From contig JAHHHT010000032.1 of NCBI GenBank assembly GCA_019359235.1, forward strand, positions 37,345-101,344: a stretch of 64,000 nt of DNA, in the 5' to 3' direction. Positions 1 through 7,263 of this stretch are shown in pieces. Position 1 is the stretch's first letter. Every line of letters starts with the position of its first letter. The stretch comes from Oscillatoria princeps RMCB-10 (lineage in GTDB: Bacteria; Cyanobacteriota; Cyanobacteriia; Cyanobacteriales; Oscillatoriaceae). Both the position numbers and the translations under genes were made by a program. The notes below the pieces were generated by a model, which was given only the letters and a program-made list of their open reading frames with translations, was not told where the DNA came from and ran no database searches.

Positions 1-2
1 GC

Positions 3-326
3 ACTGACGAGATTCGGCAAATCCAAATGCTGATGGCGATGTTTTTATGTCTGTCGCCCGAAAGCAAGCTGCGGGAGTTTATGGAAGCGTCGTTACAGGC
101 TGCTGAAAGCCAGACCACAAGCCAAGTTTCTGCAATTACAGATACAAGTGCGGATGGCCTGAAAACCTGGTTGGAGTCTCTCTTGGCTCAGGGAGGACTG
201 ACAGAAGACGAACAGAAATTGGTGGACTGGCAAAATAATTCAGACAATATGTCAGCAGCCATTAAAGAGTTTGTAGCTCTCCAAGATAAGCTGAATATCA
301 AGCTGAGCGTCCAGACCAAGTCCTAG
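3..326 (+). CDS. Unknown protein, C-terminal part only
   Basis: An open frame runs in from the left edge and stops at 326, so at least 107 residues are visible and the true start is outside the window. I do not recognise the family. It is hydrophilic and probably helical, with no membrane segment, and ends in a stretch containing KEFVALQDKLNIKL. It lies just upstream of the first lanthipeptide precursor, and its last 56 bases were copied together with that precursor, so the two have long been neighbours. That makes a biosynthetic role possible, for example the lysinoalanine-forming step done by DurN/Cinorf7 in duramycin/cinnamycin clusters, but nothing in the sequence demonstrates it. Confidence 0.6.
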   Translation, partial: TDEIRQIQMLMAMFLCLSPESKLREFMEASLQAAESQTTSQVSAITDTSADGLKTWLESLLAQGGLTEDEQKLVDWQNNSDNMSAAIKEFVALQDKLNIKLSVQTKS

Positions 327-474
327 AGCGAAAGCCCCACTAGGTGCGATTGGCAGCAATAAACTGTCTCAGCTATTGCTGAGATGTTCTGGGGGGTGCC
401 GAGTTTTAAAATAAACTCTTGGAGAAAACTCCCAATAGTAACAAGAAAAAAAGTTAACTTTTGGAGAAAAGTTG

Positions 475-756
475 ATGTCTATTACTCTCGAAAAACCGTC
501 TGTCACTTACCTCGAACAGTTATTCCAGCAGGCGGCAATTGATGCCGATTTCCGCGACGAGCTTTTGGCAAATCCGGAAGCTTTTGGGATTCCAGCCGGT
601 GCGGAAATTGGGCTGCCGGCAGCAGTGGAAAAGCAGGAGCAGTCGGTATTCGAGTTGCTCGACGACGCTTTGGGTGAATTAAATATAGCCGTAGCGTGCG
701 CGACCACCTGTAGCTTCGGCCCTTTTACCATCGTCTGTGACGGGACAACGAAGTAA
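475..756 (+). CDS. Cinnamycin-like lanthipeptide precursor 1
   Basis: A 93-residue precursor with a 74-residue leader and a 19-residue core, CATTCSFGPFTIVCDGTTK. Cinnamycin is CRQSCSFGPFTFVCDGNTK, so all cross-linking positions are kept: Cys1-Thr18, residue 4-Cys14 (Thr here instead of Ser), Cys5-Thr11, Ser6-Lys19 for lysinoalanine, and Asp15 for hydroxylation. The leader also resembles the cinnamycin leader: DADFR, a LL-NP-AFG pattern and an LP-x-x-VE-x-Q block at about residues 23-54. The core follows AVA, an AxA cleavage motif like that of CinA. The ATG at 475 has a clear ribosome site (ggaga at 463-467). The in-frame TTG at 472 is a less likely start. It is expected to be modified by the LanM at 1617 and to bind phosphatidylethanolamine; that activity is inferred from the family. 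Confidence 0.92.
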   Translation: MSITLEKPSVTYLEQLFQQAAIDADFRDELLANPEAFGIPAGAEIGLPAAVEKQEQSVFELLDDALGELNIAVACATTCSFGPFTIVCDGTTK

Positions 757-765
757 TTTAGGCGC

Positions 766-845
766 AAACATCAGATTTCAGGCTATAGCCTGAAATCTGA
801 TGTTTCCAGGCTAGCGTCACACTATTAAATAGTGTGATGCTAGCC
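766..845. terminator. 40-nt perfect palindrome followed by a second hairpin
   Basis: Positions 766-805 form a perfect 40-base palindrome (each arm aaacatcagatttcaggcta or its complement). Positions 809-845 form a second near-perfect hairpin (ggctagcgtcacacta with its complement). They start 10 bases after the stop of precursor 1. They could act as a terminator or attenuator limiting read-through to downstream genes, though neither is followed by a T run, so mRNA 3'-end stabilisation or a repeat-element origin is equally possible. Confidence 0.55.
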
Positions 846-1109
846 CAGTTCTGAGGAGTTTTATAGCCCTTCTCACTTTGACGGGATAGCTTGTAGCTCT
901 CCAAGATAAGCTGAAGATAAAGCTGAGCGTCCAGCCAAAGTCCTAGAGAGAAAGCCCCACTAGGTGGGACAGGCAGCAATGAACTGTCTCTGCCAGAGCT
1001 GAGATGGCTTTACAGGGTGATTCCGAGTCTTCAAAGGAACTTTTTTTATTCCCGTGACAGACCGCCGACTAATAATCAAGCAACCTGTAAAATATTGGAG
1101 AAAAAGTTG

Positions 1110-1391
1110 ATGTCTATTACTCTCGAAAAACCGTCTGTCACTTACCTCGAACAGTTATTCCAGCAGGCGGCGATTGATGCCGATTTCCGCGACGAGCTTT
1201 TGGCCAATCCGGAAGCTTTTGGGATTCCAGCCGGTGCGGAACTCGCGCTGCCGGCAGCAGTGGAAAAGCAGTCGCAGTCGGTATTCGAGTTGCTCGACGA
1301 TGCTTTGGGTGAATTAAATATAGTCGCACAGTGCGGGGCCACCTGTAGCGTCGGTGTTATTACCATAGTCTGTGACGGGGCAACGAAATAA
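1110..1391 (+). CDS. Cinnamycin-like lanthipeptide precursor 2 (divergent core)
   Basis: A 93-residue paralogue of precursor 1. The leaders are nearly identical (EIG to ELA near residue 44, EQ to SQ near residue 55). The core is CGATCSVGVITIVCDGATK. Every ring-forming position is conserved (Cys1, Thr4, Cys5, Ser6, Thr11, Cys14, Asp15, Thr18, Lys19). Phe7, Pro9 and Phe10, which line the phosphatidylethanolamine pocket in cinnamycin, are Val, Val and Ile. The residues before Cys1 are VAQ rather than AVA, so the AxA cleavage motif is lost. The ATG at 1110 has ggagaaaa upstream at 1097-1104. A longer frame upstream exists but is within the duplicated untranslated region. It probably gives a ring system of the same topology with altered target preference. 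Confidence 0.9.
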   Translation: MSITLEKPSVTYLEQLFQQAAIDADFRDELLANPEAFGIPAGAELALPAAVEKQSQSVFELLDDALGELNIVAQCGATCSVGVITIVCDGATK

Positions 1392-1428
1392 TTTAGGCGC
1401 AAACATCAGTTTTCAGGCAATAGCCTGA

Positions 1429-1526
1429 TACCAAGTTTGGATTTTGGATTTGGGATTTTGGATTGCAAAAGGCGGCAGTAAAGCCTTTTCATATCTGGGG
1501 AAGCTCCTATCTATCCTAACTTGGTA
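1429..1526. repeat. Small inserted element with 7-bp inverted ends
   Basis: Compared with copy 1 of the duplication, copy 2 carries extra sequence that interrupts its palindrome. It is bounded by taccaag and cttggta and contains a heptamer-type tract (ttggatttgggattttgga) also found elsewhere in the window. It looks like a miniature non-autonomous repeat inserted after the duplication. No clear target-site duplication is visible. Confidence 0.5.
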
Positions 1527-1616
1527 GGAGAGGATGTTTACGTTTACAGGCTAGCATCACACTATTTAACCGTGGGATGCTAGCCCAGTTAAGATGAGTT
1601 TTATACCAGCTGTAAT

Positions 1617-4600
1617 TTGCTTGCGATGCTTGATAATTCTGCTTTTCTGGACATGGCCTGTCGCGCCAGCAACTTGTCAGAGCGCACTCTCATTGTAAAA
1701 CAGTTAGCAGAGCGCTCGGCACCGGCGGCATTTCCCGCACAGCTCAGCCCTTTGGATAGCTGGAACCTCAAGAAATTGGCTGGCAAATTAGCTGTGCGGC
1801 CCTTCAAAGAGTCTTATGAGGCTGGAACGGTAGATATATCGGTAAAGGAAACCCTGGAAAAGCGGTTAATCGAGTACAAGTTATATGAATTAAATTGGGA
1901 AAACTTGTCTGACTCGGAAAAGCTAGAGTTTATCAAACCCCACAGCCAGTGGCTGAGCGTTTATCAAGCAGCGCTGGCCACACTAGACTTGCCGCAACAG
2001 AAGTTTTCTGGAAGTCGCTGGTACGAGCCCGAGATTTATTACGGAAACTTTGCAAAAGTTTGCGAGCCCTTCCTGCGGCTGGCTGGCGAAAGGTTGCAAG
2101 CCGTGTGCGAGGCGGTCAATCTGTCCGGTGGCACCCATAAAATTAATTCGCAAGTGGTGACTGATATTCAGCTTCACCTGCTCAATCGCTTTGAAATGGC
2201 TTTAGCCTGGGCGCTGGAAGCGGATATCAATGTTTACTGCGCTAAAAACAAGATCGCCAAATCTGAAGGGCCAAATGCTTATATTGCTTACCTGGAACAG
2301 AATTTTGGCAACCAACTCGACTACCATCGCTTTTATTGCAAGTTTCCCGTGCTGGGGCGCTGGCTGGCTCAAGTCACCTCTTTTGTCTGCGACATTGGCG
2401 AAGAAGTGCTGCGCCGGCTGACCGCCGATCGGGATGAAATAGGTGCCACGTTCTTTGGAGGCGGGCAAATTGCGGAAATCAAATCGTTCAAGTTGGGGAA
2501 ATCTGACAGCCATGCGGGGGGCAAAAGCGTCGTCCTCGTCGAACTGGAGTTAGGGAATTCCGAACCGGCGACTCTCGTCTACAAGCCCCGCTGCATTAAA
2601 TCGGAAGCGGCGCTGCAAGGCTTGTTGGAAAATTTGACTGAAGAGGGAGTCGTTGAATTTGCGACTTACAAAGTGCTGTGTAAAGATGGGTATGGCTACG
2701 CAGAGTTTATCCCTGCCGGTCAAAACCACATGGAGAGCGAGAGGGAAGTCGAGAGGTTCTACCGGCAGCTGGGCGGATATTTAGGCATCTTCCACACACT
2801 CGGCGGTGGCGACCTGCATTATGAAAACATTCTGGTAGCCAGGGGAAACGCCTTCATCTGCGACTGCGAAACCGTCTTGGAAGTGGTGCCGCGCGGTCAG
2901 GAAAAAATGCTGGATACAGTGTTTGATTCCGTGTTTAAAACCGTCATGCTGGAATGGCCGCGCGCCAGTGGGGACGGTGCTGGCAGCGAGATGAAGCTGA
3001 GCGCCTACAGCGGCGGCGAATCATACGAGGTTCCATTTGCTGTGCCCCAAATTAACCAGAACCGCATGTCACTCGCTGTGGGGGTGCAGCATCAAGTTGG
3101 CGTTCGGGTTGAGGGAGAAGCCACAAATCGCATTTATTACAGCGGTCAGCTGGTCAGTCCCCAGGATTATAAAGACTCTATTGTGGGGGGGTTCAACCGG
3201 GTTTATAACTGGTTTCAAGAAAACCCCACTCAAGCCATAACCGAGCTAAAAGAATTATTCGCCCCCTCACTGGTGCGCTTTATCAACTGGGGGACGCAAG
3301 CGTATACCAAATTAATGATTTCAGCCCGGCATCCAAAATGCCTCGCCGAGCCACTGGAAGTGGATTTGATTTTCAGCAGTTTGCTGGAGCACCGGCGGGA
3401 GTGGGACAAGAGCGGTCAGCTGGCAGAGCTGGAAGTGGCGGCTATGTGGCAATTAGACGTGCCGATTTTCACAGCCAAGGCGGCTGGCAGCAATGAGTTG
3501 GTTTATAATTACCAGCTGTCACTGCCGGACGCTCTGGCGATGTCGCCCTTGGAGAATGCAGTCAGGCGGATTGAGAAATTATCGGCAGAGAGCCGCATCC
3601 GGCAAAACCAGTACATCTATGCCAGCTTGTCCGCCGAGGAGATTAACAGCCCCTATTTCATTGCTTCAGCGGTGAATTACGCCAAGCAAATAGGCTGGCA
3701 ACTGTGCGAGTTACTCCAACCTGCCGGCAGCAAGGCTCCCTGGAAAACGTATGAATATACAGCTTTGGGGAAACGCCACGCGGATATCAGTGGCGATCTG
3801 TACGAGGGGACAGCGGGAATTTGCCTATTTTTGGCCTACCTGGATGCGATTGAACCCCAGGCAGAATTTCGCCAAGTGGCGGAGCGAGCCCTGGAATATG
3901 CCATAGAGCACCGCAATACCGCACTGATTGGAGCGTACCAAGGTGTGGCGGGGTTGATTTACTTGCTGACGCACCTGGCTGTGCTGTGGGAGAAACCGGC
4001 TCTGCTCGATTTGGCTGTGAGCTTGACGGGTGAGCTGAAACCGCGCATCTGTGAGGACAGGTACTTCGACATTCTGATTGGTGCCGCTGGGATTATTCCC
4101 GTGATGCTGGGTTTAGCAGGAGCGACTGCCGGTCAGGGCATCGATGTGGCTCACCAGTGCGCTCAACACTTACTGCAGCACGCGAAGAGCGAGAACGACA
4201 CGCTGAGTTGGCCTCACAATCCACCGGAGTTAGTGCGAGGGAATTTGACAGGATTTTCTCACGGAGCCGGCGGGATTGGTTGGGCGCTAATTATGCTGGG
4301 CTGTTACGCGAATCAGCCTGAATATATTGCGGCGGGACGGCAAGCTTTTGCTTATGAAGCGAGCCAATTCGACTCCGAACACCGCGACTGGTATGACTTG
4401 CGGAAATCAGTGATGACAGGCAACCCGGATGAGCTGCATTTTGCGAATGCCTGGTGCAGCGGTGCGGCGGGGATTGGTTTGAGCCGGATTGCCAGTTGGG
4501 CGGCTTTGGGGAAAACTGACGACGCGATATTGCGCGATGCTTACATGGCGCTCAATGCCACTTTGCGGAATTTCAGCCAATTGGGAAATGATTCGCTGTG

Positions 4601-4871
4601 TCACGGGAAAGCGGGGAACGCCGAGCTATTGCTGCGGGTGGCTCTGCTGAGGGACGAGCCTTATTTGCAGATGGAAGCCAACGTGCAAGCGCAGGCGCAG
4701 TGGCGCAATTTTGAAAAGGCCCGTCGCTGGATTTGCGGTGCCGGTGGGAGCGATGTGTATGCCGGTTTAATGCTGGGACTGGCTGGGATTGGCGCGCACT
4801 TTTTGCGTTTAGCTCATCCGCAGCGCGTTCCCTCACCTCTGCTGCTCGATCCGCCGCCGGTGGTAAAATAA
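1617..4871 (+). CDS. lanM: Class II lanthipeptide synthetase LanM
   Basis: About 1,084 residues, the usual LanM size. LanM enzymes dehydrate Ser/Thr in the core and then add Cys thiols to form (methyl)lanthionine rings. The N-terminal half is the DUF4135 dehydratase, with an EIKSFKLGKSDSH stretch near residue 285 and the kinase-like GGGDLHYEN motif (Asp399, His401, Asn404). The C-terminal third is a LanC-like cyclase with GFSHGAGG, then WCSGAAG (zinc Cys947) and LCHGKAG (zinc Cys995 and His996). All expected catalytic and zinc residues are present. The frame opens at TTG 1617, an ATG follows at 1626, and no strong ribosome site is visible, so the start is uncertain. The gene directly follows the precursors, and its last bases are duplicated downstream (4996-5069). 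Confidence 0.96.
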   Translation: MLAMLDNSAFLDMACRASNLSERTLIVKQLAERSAPAAFPAQLSPLDSWNLKKLAGKLAVRPFKESYEAGTVDISVKETLEKRLIEYKLYELNWENLSDSEKLEFIKPHSQWLSVYQAALATLDLPQQKFSGSRWYEPEIYYGNFAKVCEPFLRLAGERLQAVCEAVNLSGGTHKINSQVVTDIQLHLLNRFEMALAWALEADINVYCAKNKIAKSEGPNAYIAYLEQNFGNQLDYHRFYCKFPVLGRWLAQVTSFVCDIGEEVLRRLTADRDEIGATFFGGGQIAEIKSFKLGKSDSHAGGKSVVLVELELGNSEPATLVYKPRCIKSEAALQGLLENLTEEGVVEFATYKVLCKDGYGYAEFIPAGQNHMESEREVERFYRQLGGYLGIFHTLGGGDLHYENILVARGNAFICDCETVLEVVPRGQEKMLDTVFDSVFKTVMLEWPRASGDGAGSEMKLSAYSGGESYEVPFAVPQINQNRMSLAVGVQHQVGVRVEGEATNRIYYSGQLVSPQDYKDSIVGGFNRVYNWFQENPTQAITELKELFAPSLVRFINWGTQAYTKLMISARHPKCLAEPLEVDLIFSSLLEHRREWDKSGQLAELEVAAMWQLDVPIFTAKAAGSNELVYNYQLSLPDALAMSPLENAVRRIEKLSAESRIRQNQYIYASLSAEEINSPYFIASAVNYAKQIGWQLCELLQPAGSKAPWKTYEYTALGKRHADISGDLYEGTAGICLFLAYLDAIEPQAEFRQVAERALEYAIEHRNTALIGAYQGVAGLIYLLTHLAVLWEKPALLDLAVSLTGELKPRICEDRYFDILIGAAGIIPVMLGLAGATAGQGIDVAHQCAQHLLQHAKSENDTLSWPHNPPELVRGNLTGFSHGAGGIGWALIMLGCYANQPEYIAAGRQAFAYEASQFDSEHRDWYDLRKSVMTGNPDELHFANAWCSGAAGIGLSRIASWAALGKTDDAILRDAYMALNATLRNFSQLGNDSLCHGKAGNAELLLRVALLRDEPYLQMEANVQAQAQWRNFEKARRWICGAGGSDVYAGLMLGLAGIGAHFLRLAHPQRVPSPLLLDPPPVVK

Positions 4872-5069
4872 TCTCTAAAGCGATTTAGCTGCAAAGGACG
4901 ATTCAACCTCAAGAAAGACTCGTAGGGTGCGTTCCCTATCCCACCCTTCCCGATGGAGGTGCGTTCCCGCGCGAGGGAACGCACCCTACCCCTACCTCGA
5001 TCCGCCGCCGGTGGTAAAATAATCTCTCAACCGATTTAGCTGCAAAGGACGATTCAACCTAAAGAAAGG
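4845..5069. repeat. Direct repeat of the lanM 3' end flanking a hairpin
   Basis: Positions 4845-4918 (the last 27 bases of lanM plus downstream sequence) recur at 4996-5069, offset 151. Between them (4922-4990) lies an inverted repeat, gtagggtgcgttccct...agggaacgcaccctac, of a hairpin type seen several times in the window. This is a second local duplication within the locus, perhaps tied to insertion of the hairpin repeat. Confidence 0.75.
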
Positions 5070-5078
5070 AGAGTCAAG

Positions 5079-5246
5079 GTGAGTCAAGAGACGCTCGCTC
5101 AGCGGGACTGGCAATCAGTTCTAGAAGCCTATCAAGCTTCTTCGCCCTACAATTACGCTGTCATGGACGACTTCCTCGCTCCTGGTGTTTGCGAGCAACT
5201 GCATCAAGAGTTACTGCATCATGAAGGGTGGCGCTACCAGAACTAA
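5079..5246 (+). pseudogene. Truncated oxygenase-like gene fragment
   Basis: A 55-codon frame starts at GTG 5079 with a good ribosome site (aaaggagag) and ends at TAA 5246. The sequence around YAVMDDFLAPGVCEQLHQELL looks like the start of a 2OG/Fe(II) oxygenase, in which such a segment precedes the double-stranded beta-helix core. The core is missing. In another frame, sequence after the stop (about 5243-5315) reads on as LAGDNFDEFRRL, which could be a frameshifted continuation. I read it as a decayed tailoring oxygenase, but a functional short peptide cannot be excluded. Confidence 0.45.
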
Positions 5247-5395
5247 ACAGGCCAAGTCTCACTAGGTGGAACCGGCAACTGGCTGGGGATAACTTTGATG
5301 AATTCCGCCGTTTGTAGTTGGGCTTTAGCCCCACCAGTGCAAAAGTTGCTTGAAATGCGATCAAAAAAATCATTAAAACCCATAGGATAAACCCT

Positions 5396-6364
5396 GTGTC
5401 AAAAGAAGCCTTTATCCAGTTCTATCAAGCCATCTTCAAAACGGAAGAGTTGAAAGAGAAGATCCGGGCAATGACCAGCACTCAGGAGCTAATCAAGCTT
5501 GGCTCCCAGTACGGCTACGGCTTTACCCGGGAGGACATAGCAGAAGCCTCTAATTCTTACGTCCCAGACAGTGGCCAAGAAGTTGGGGCAAACAACAGTC
5601 AAGCAGTTGCGTCAAAAAACTCTGAAGCAGATTTGTCCCCCAATGGTTCGCAGTTTTACCACTATGAATTTGAATTTTCCGAAATTCCAGGGTTTGAGGA
5701 AATAGATCGAGATCTGGATAGCCTTAAAATTAAGCCCAGTACAGTGGATCTCAACCTGTATGAAAAAAGCTTCCGAGAGGACGATTTTAATTTTGCCTCT
5801 CTTTCCCCGGCTTCTCCGGAATTCCAGCAGCACTATTCGGACATTATGGAGCCCTGCTTTAATCCAAAAATCCCCCTCCCTGAACCTGAATATACTCAGC
5901 GCCACTTCCACTTAATCAACTTGGATCTTCATGTCGAACATCCGCTTTATGAAGACTATTTGAGTGACAAAGTTAGGCTTGTCAAACGCCTGGAAAACTT
6001 CTTTGACGCTGAAATCAGGTTTTCAGGGAGCTTGTGGTATCCGCCTAAGGCTTACAGGGTTTGGCACACGAATGAAAACCAGCCGGGCTGGAGAATGTAC
6101 CTGATTGATTTTGACACAGCCGAATTAGGCGGAGAGGGTGAGTCCTTTTTCCGCTACATGAATCCGGAAACAAAAGAGCTAGTTACTCTGCCTGAAAGGC
6201 CCAAGTTAGTGAGATTTTTTAAAATCGAACAAGAACCCAGTAAATTATTTTGGCACTGTATCGTCAATGCGACAAAATTCAACCGTTGGAGTTTTGGATT
6301 TGAGGTTCCTGATACTTGGATGAGCCGTATCTTTAGCAGCCGCAAGCGCACAGCCGAAATATAG
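5396..6364 (+). CDS. Nif11-domain/2OG-Fe(II) hydroxylase-like fusion
   Basis: 322 residues in two parts. Residues 1 to about 52 match the Nif11 leader-like domain (MSKEAFIQFYQAIF, then a LGSQYGYGFTREDI pattern), normally found in RiPP precursor leaders. Residues from about 170 resemble a 2OG/Fe(II) dioxygenase: LWYPP, WHTNEN (His224), FWHC (His287) and an NRWSFGF stretch with Arg297 ten residues after His287, the usual spacing for the 2-oxoglutarate-binding Arg. The second metal ligand is unusual: the motif is HTN, where HxD/E is expected. By position it is the best candidate for the CinX/DurX role, hydroxylating Asp15 of the core, and its length is near that of CinX. The middle (55-165) is acidic and unrecognised. 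The start is GTG with aggat upstream. Confidence 0.7.
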   Translation: MSKEAFIQFYQAIFKTEELKEKIRAMTSTQELIKLGSQYGYGFTREDIAEASNSYVPDSGQEVGANNSQAVASKNSEADLSPNGSQFYHYEFEFSEIPGFEEIDRDLDSLKIKPSTVDLNLYEKSFREDDFNFASLSPASPEFQQHYSDIMEPCFNPKIPLPEPEYTQRHFHLINLDLHVEHPLYEDYLSDKVRLVKRLENFFDAEIRFSGSLWYPPKAYRVWHTNENQPGWRMYLIDFDTAELGGEGESFFRYMNPETKELVTLPERPKLVRFFKIEQEPSKLFWHCIVNATKFNRWSFGFEVPDTWMSRIFSSRKRTAEI

Positions 6365-6394
6365 CAGATTTCAGCCGAGTGAGGTACAGATATT

Positions 6395-6494
6395 AGATCC
6401 CCCCCTAGCCCCCCCTTAAAAAGGGGGGAAGATTCTCTTGCGCCCCCCTTTCGTAGGGGCGGTGCCCCCGTGCCCGCCCCGTTTGGGGGGATCT
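6395..6494. repeat. Dispersed C/G-rich element, 'agatcccccc' family
   Basis: A 100-bp element with inverted ends agatcccccc/ggggggatct, containing internal cccccctt...aagggggg pairs and a taggggcggtgcccccgtgcccgcccc block. The same family appears in frame inside both kinase genes at about 55550-55651 and 58031-58131. The rest of 6365-6839 holds no gene that I can support. Confidence 0.7.
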
Positions 6495-6839
6495 CCAGAC
6501 TGTACTCCACCCAGATGCACAGCCGAAATAGGTGCGAAATAGGACAGGATTTTTTAAAAGACCGGCTTGCCATCATCTCTTGTAGGGCTGCGTTCGGCCT
6601 GTCTCACAGCGCCTGAGTCGGGATGTGATTGCCGGCGCTCGCTTTGGGGGCGGGAAGCCGCAGGATTTGCTCCCCTTGCAGTGACCGGCATCACTCACAG
6701 CCAAGTATTTCGTCACATTCTCCTTAAGATTTGCATCACTTGACTGCCACACAAATATCACAGTTTTCCCCTGATTGAAATCACCCAAAGCTTGAGCTCG
6801 ATGCGTCACAGTAAAGAGAGAGAAGTTTAATCGAGTCCG

Positions 6840-7043
6840 ATGCAAGCACAAGCCACCGCTCCCCAACTTTCCATCGAACAGCTAGTCGATCGTATCTTTG
6901 CCTGTCACAGAATAAGTCGCGCCGACCAGCAGCGGTTTATGAAGGCCATGCTCTCTAAAGATTCCTTCAGCCCAGGAGATCGCAGGCTGATCGCCCGCGT
7001 GTTTGACGGCTTGCAAAAGGGATTGCTCAGGGTTGTGGAGTGA
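6840..7043 (+). CDS. Small conserved-looking protein, paralogue 1
   Basis: 67 residues, ATG start. No known domain. It aligns by eye with the protein at 14754-14981: both have an IEQL/LEEL segment, a central block ending SPGDRRLIARV (here) or SEEHRAIITRI (there), and end in GLLRVVE or GTLKIMD. Paired copies in one window and a conserved C-terminus support a real gene. It is probably helical and cytoplasmic. Function unknown. Confidence 0.6.
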   Translation: MQAQATAPQLSIEQLVDRIFACHRISRADQQRFMKAMLSKDSFSPGDRRLIARVFDGLQKGLLRVVE

Positions 7044-7203
7044 GCTACCCCCTAATGGTTTACTTATGTCATGGCAGCCGGCATTCCGGCATTAGACAGC
7101 CATTCGTTTCAAAATGGCTGAGGGTAAAATTGGCCGGCCAATGGCAGACAAACCGCTCTGGGAAAATTGCCCCTAGAGCGATTGTCCGGGCGCTGCCAGT
7201 AAG

Positions 7204-7261
7204 CGAAAATCTAAAATCTAAAATCTAAAATCTAAAATCTAAAATCTAAAATCTAAAATCC
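7204..7261. repeat. Heptamer tandem repeat
   Basis: About eight copies of a 7-base unit (aaaatct). This is the short tandemly repeated type (STRR) known from filamentous cyanobacteria. Related tracts occur at 1436-1466, 14376-14406, 14576-14600, 33918-33943 and 63746-63782. Confidence 0.9.
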
Positions 7262-7263
7262 GC

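Larger units (their letters stand above)
271..1606 (+). repeat. Tandem duplication that produced two precursor genes
   Basis: Positions 271-890 and 891-about 1606 are two copies of one unit. Both begin with the same bases (ttgtagctctccaagataag) from the 3' end of the upstream gene. Both continue through a shared untranslated stretch (aaagccccactaggtg), a precursor gene, and a hairpin ending in gctagcccagtt. The start of copy 2 is therefore an untranslated scar of the upstream gene. The 5' untranslated regions of the two precursor genes have diverged, and copy 2 carries a 98-bp insert at 1429-1526. Confidence 0.9.
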
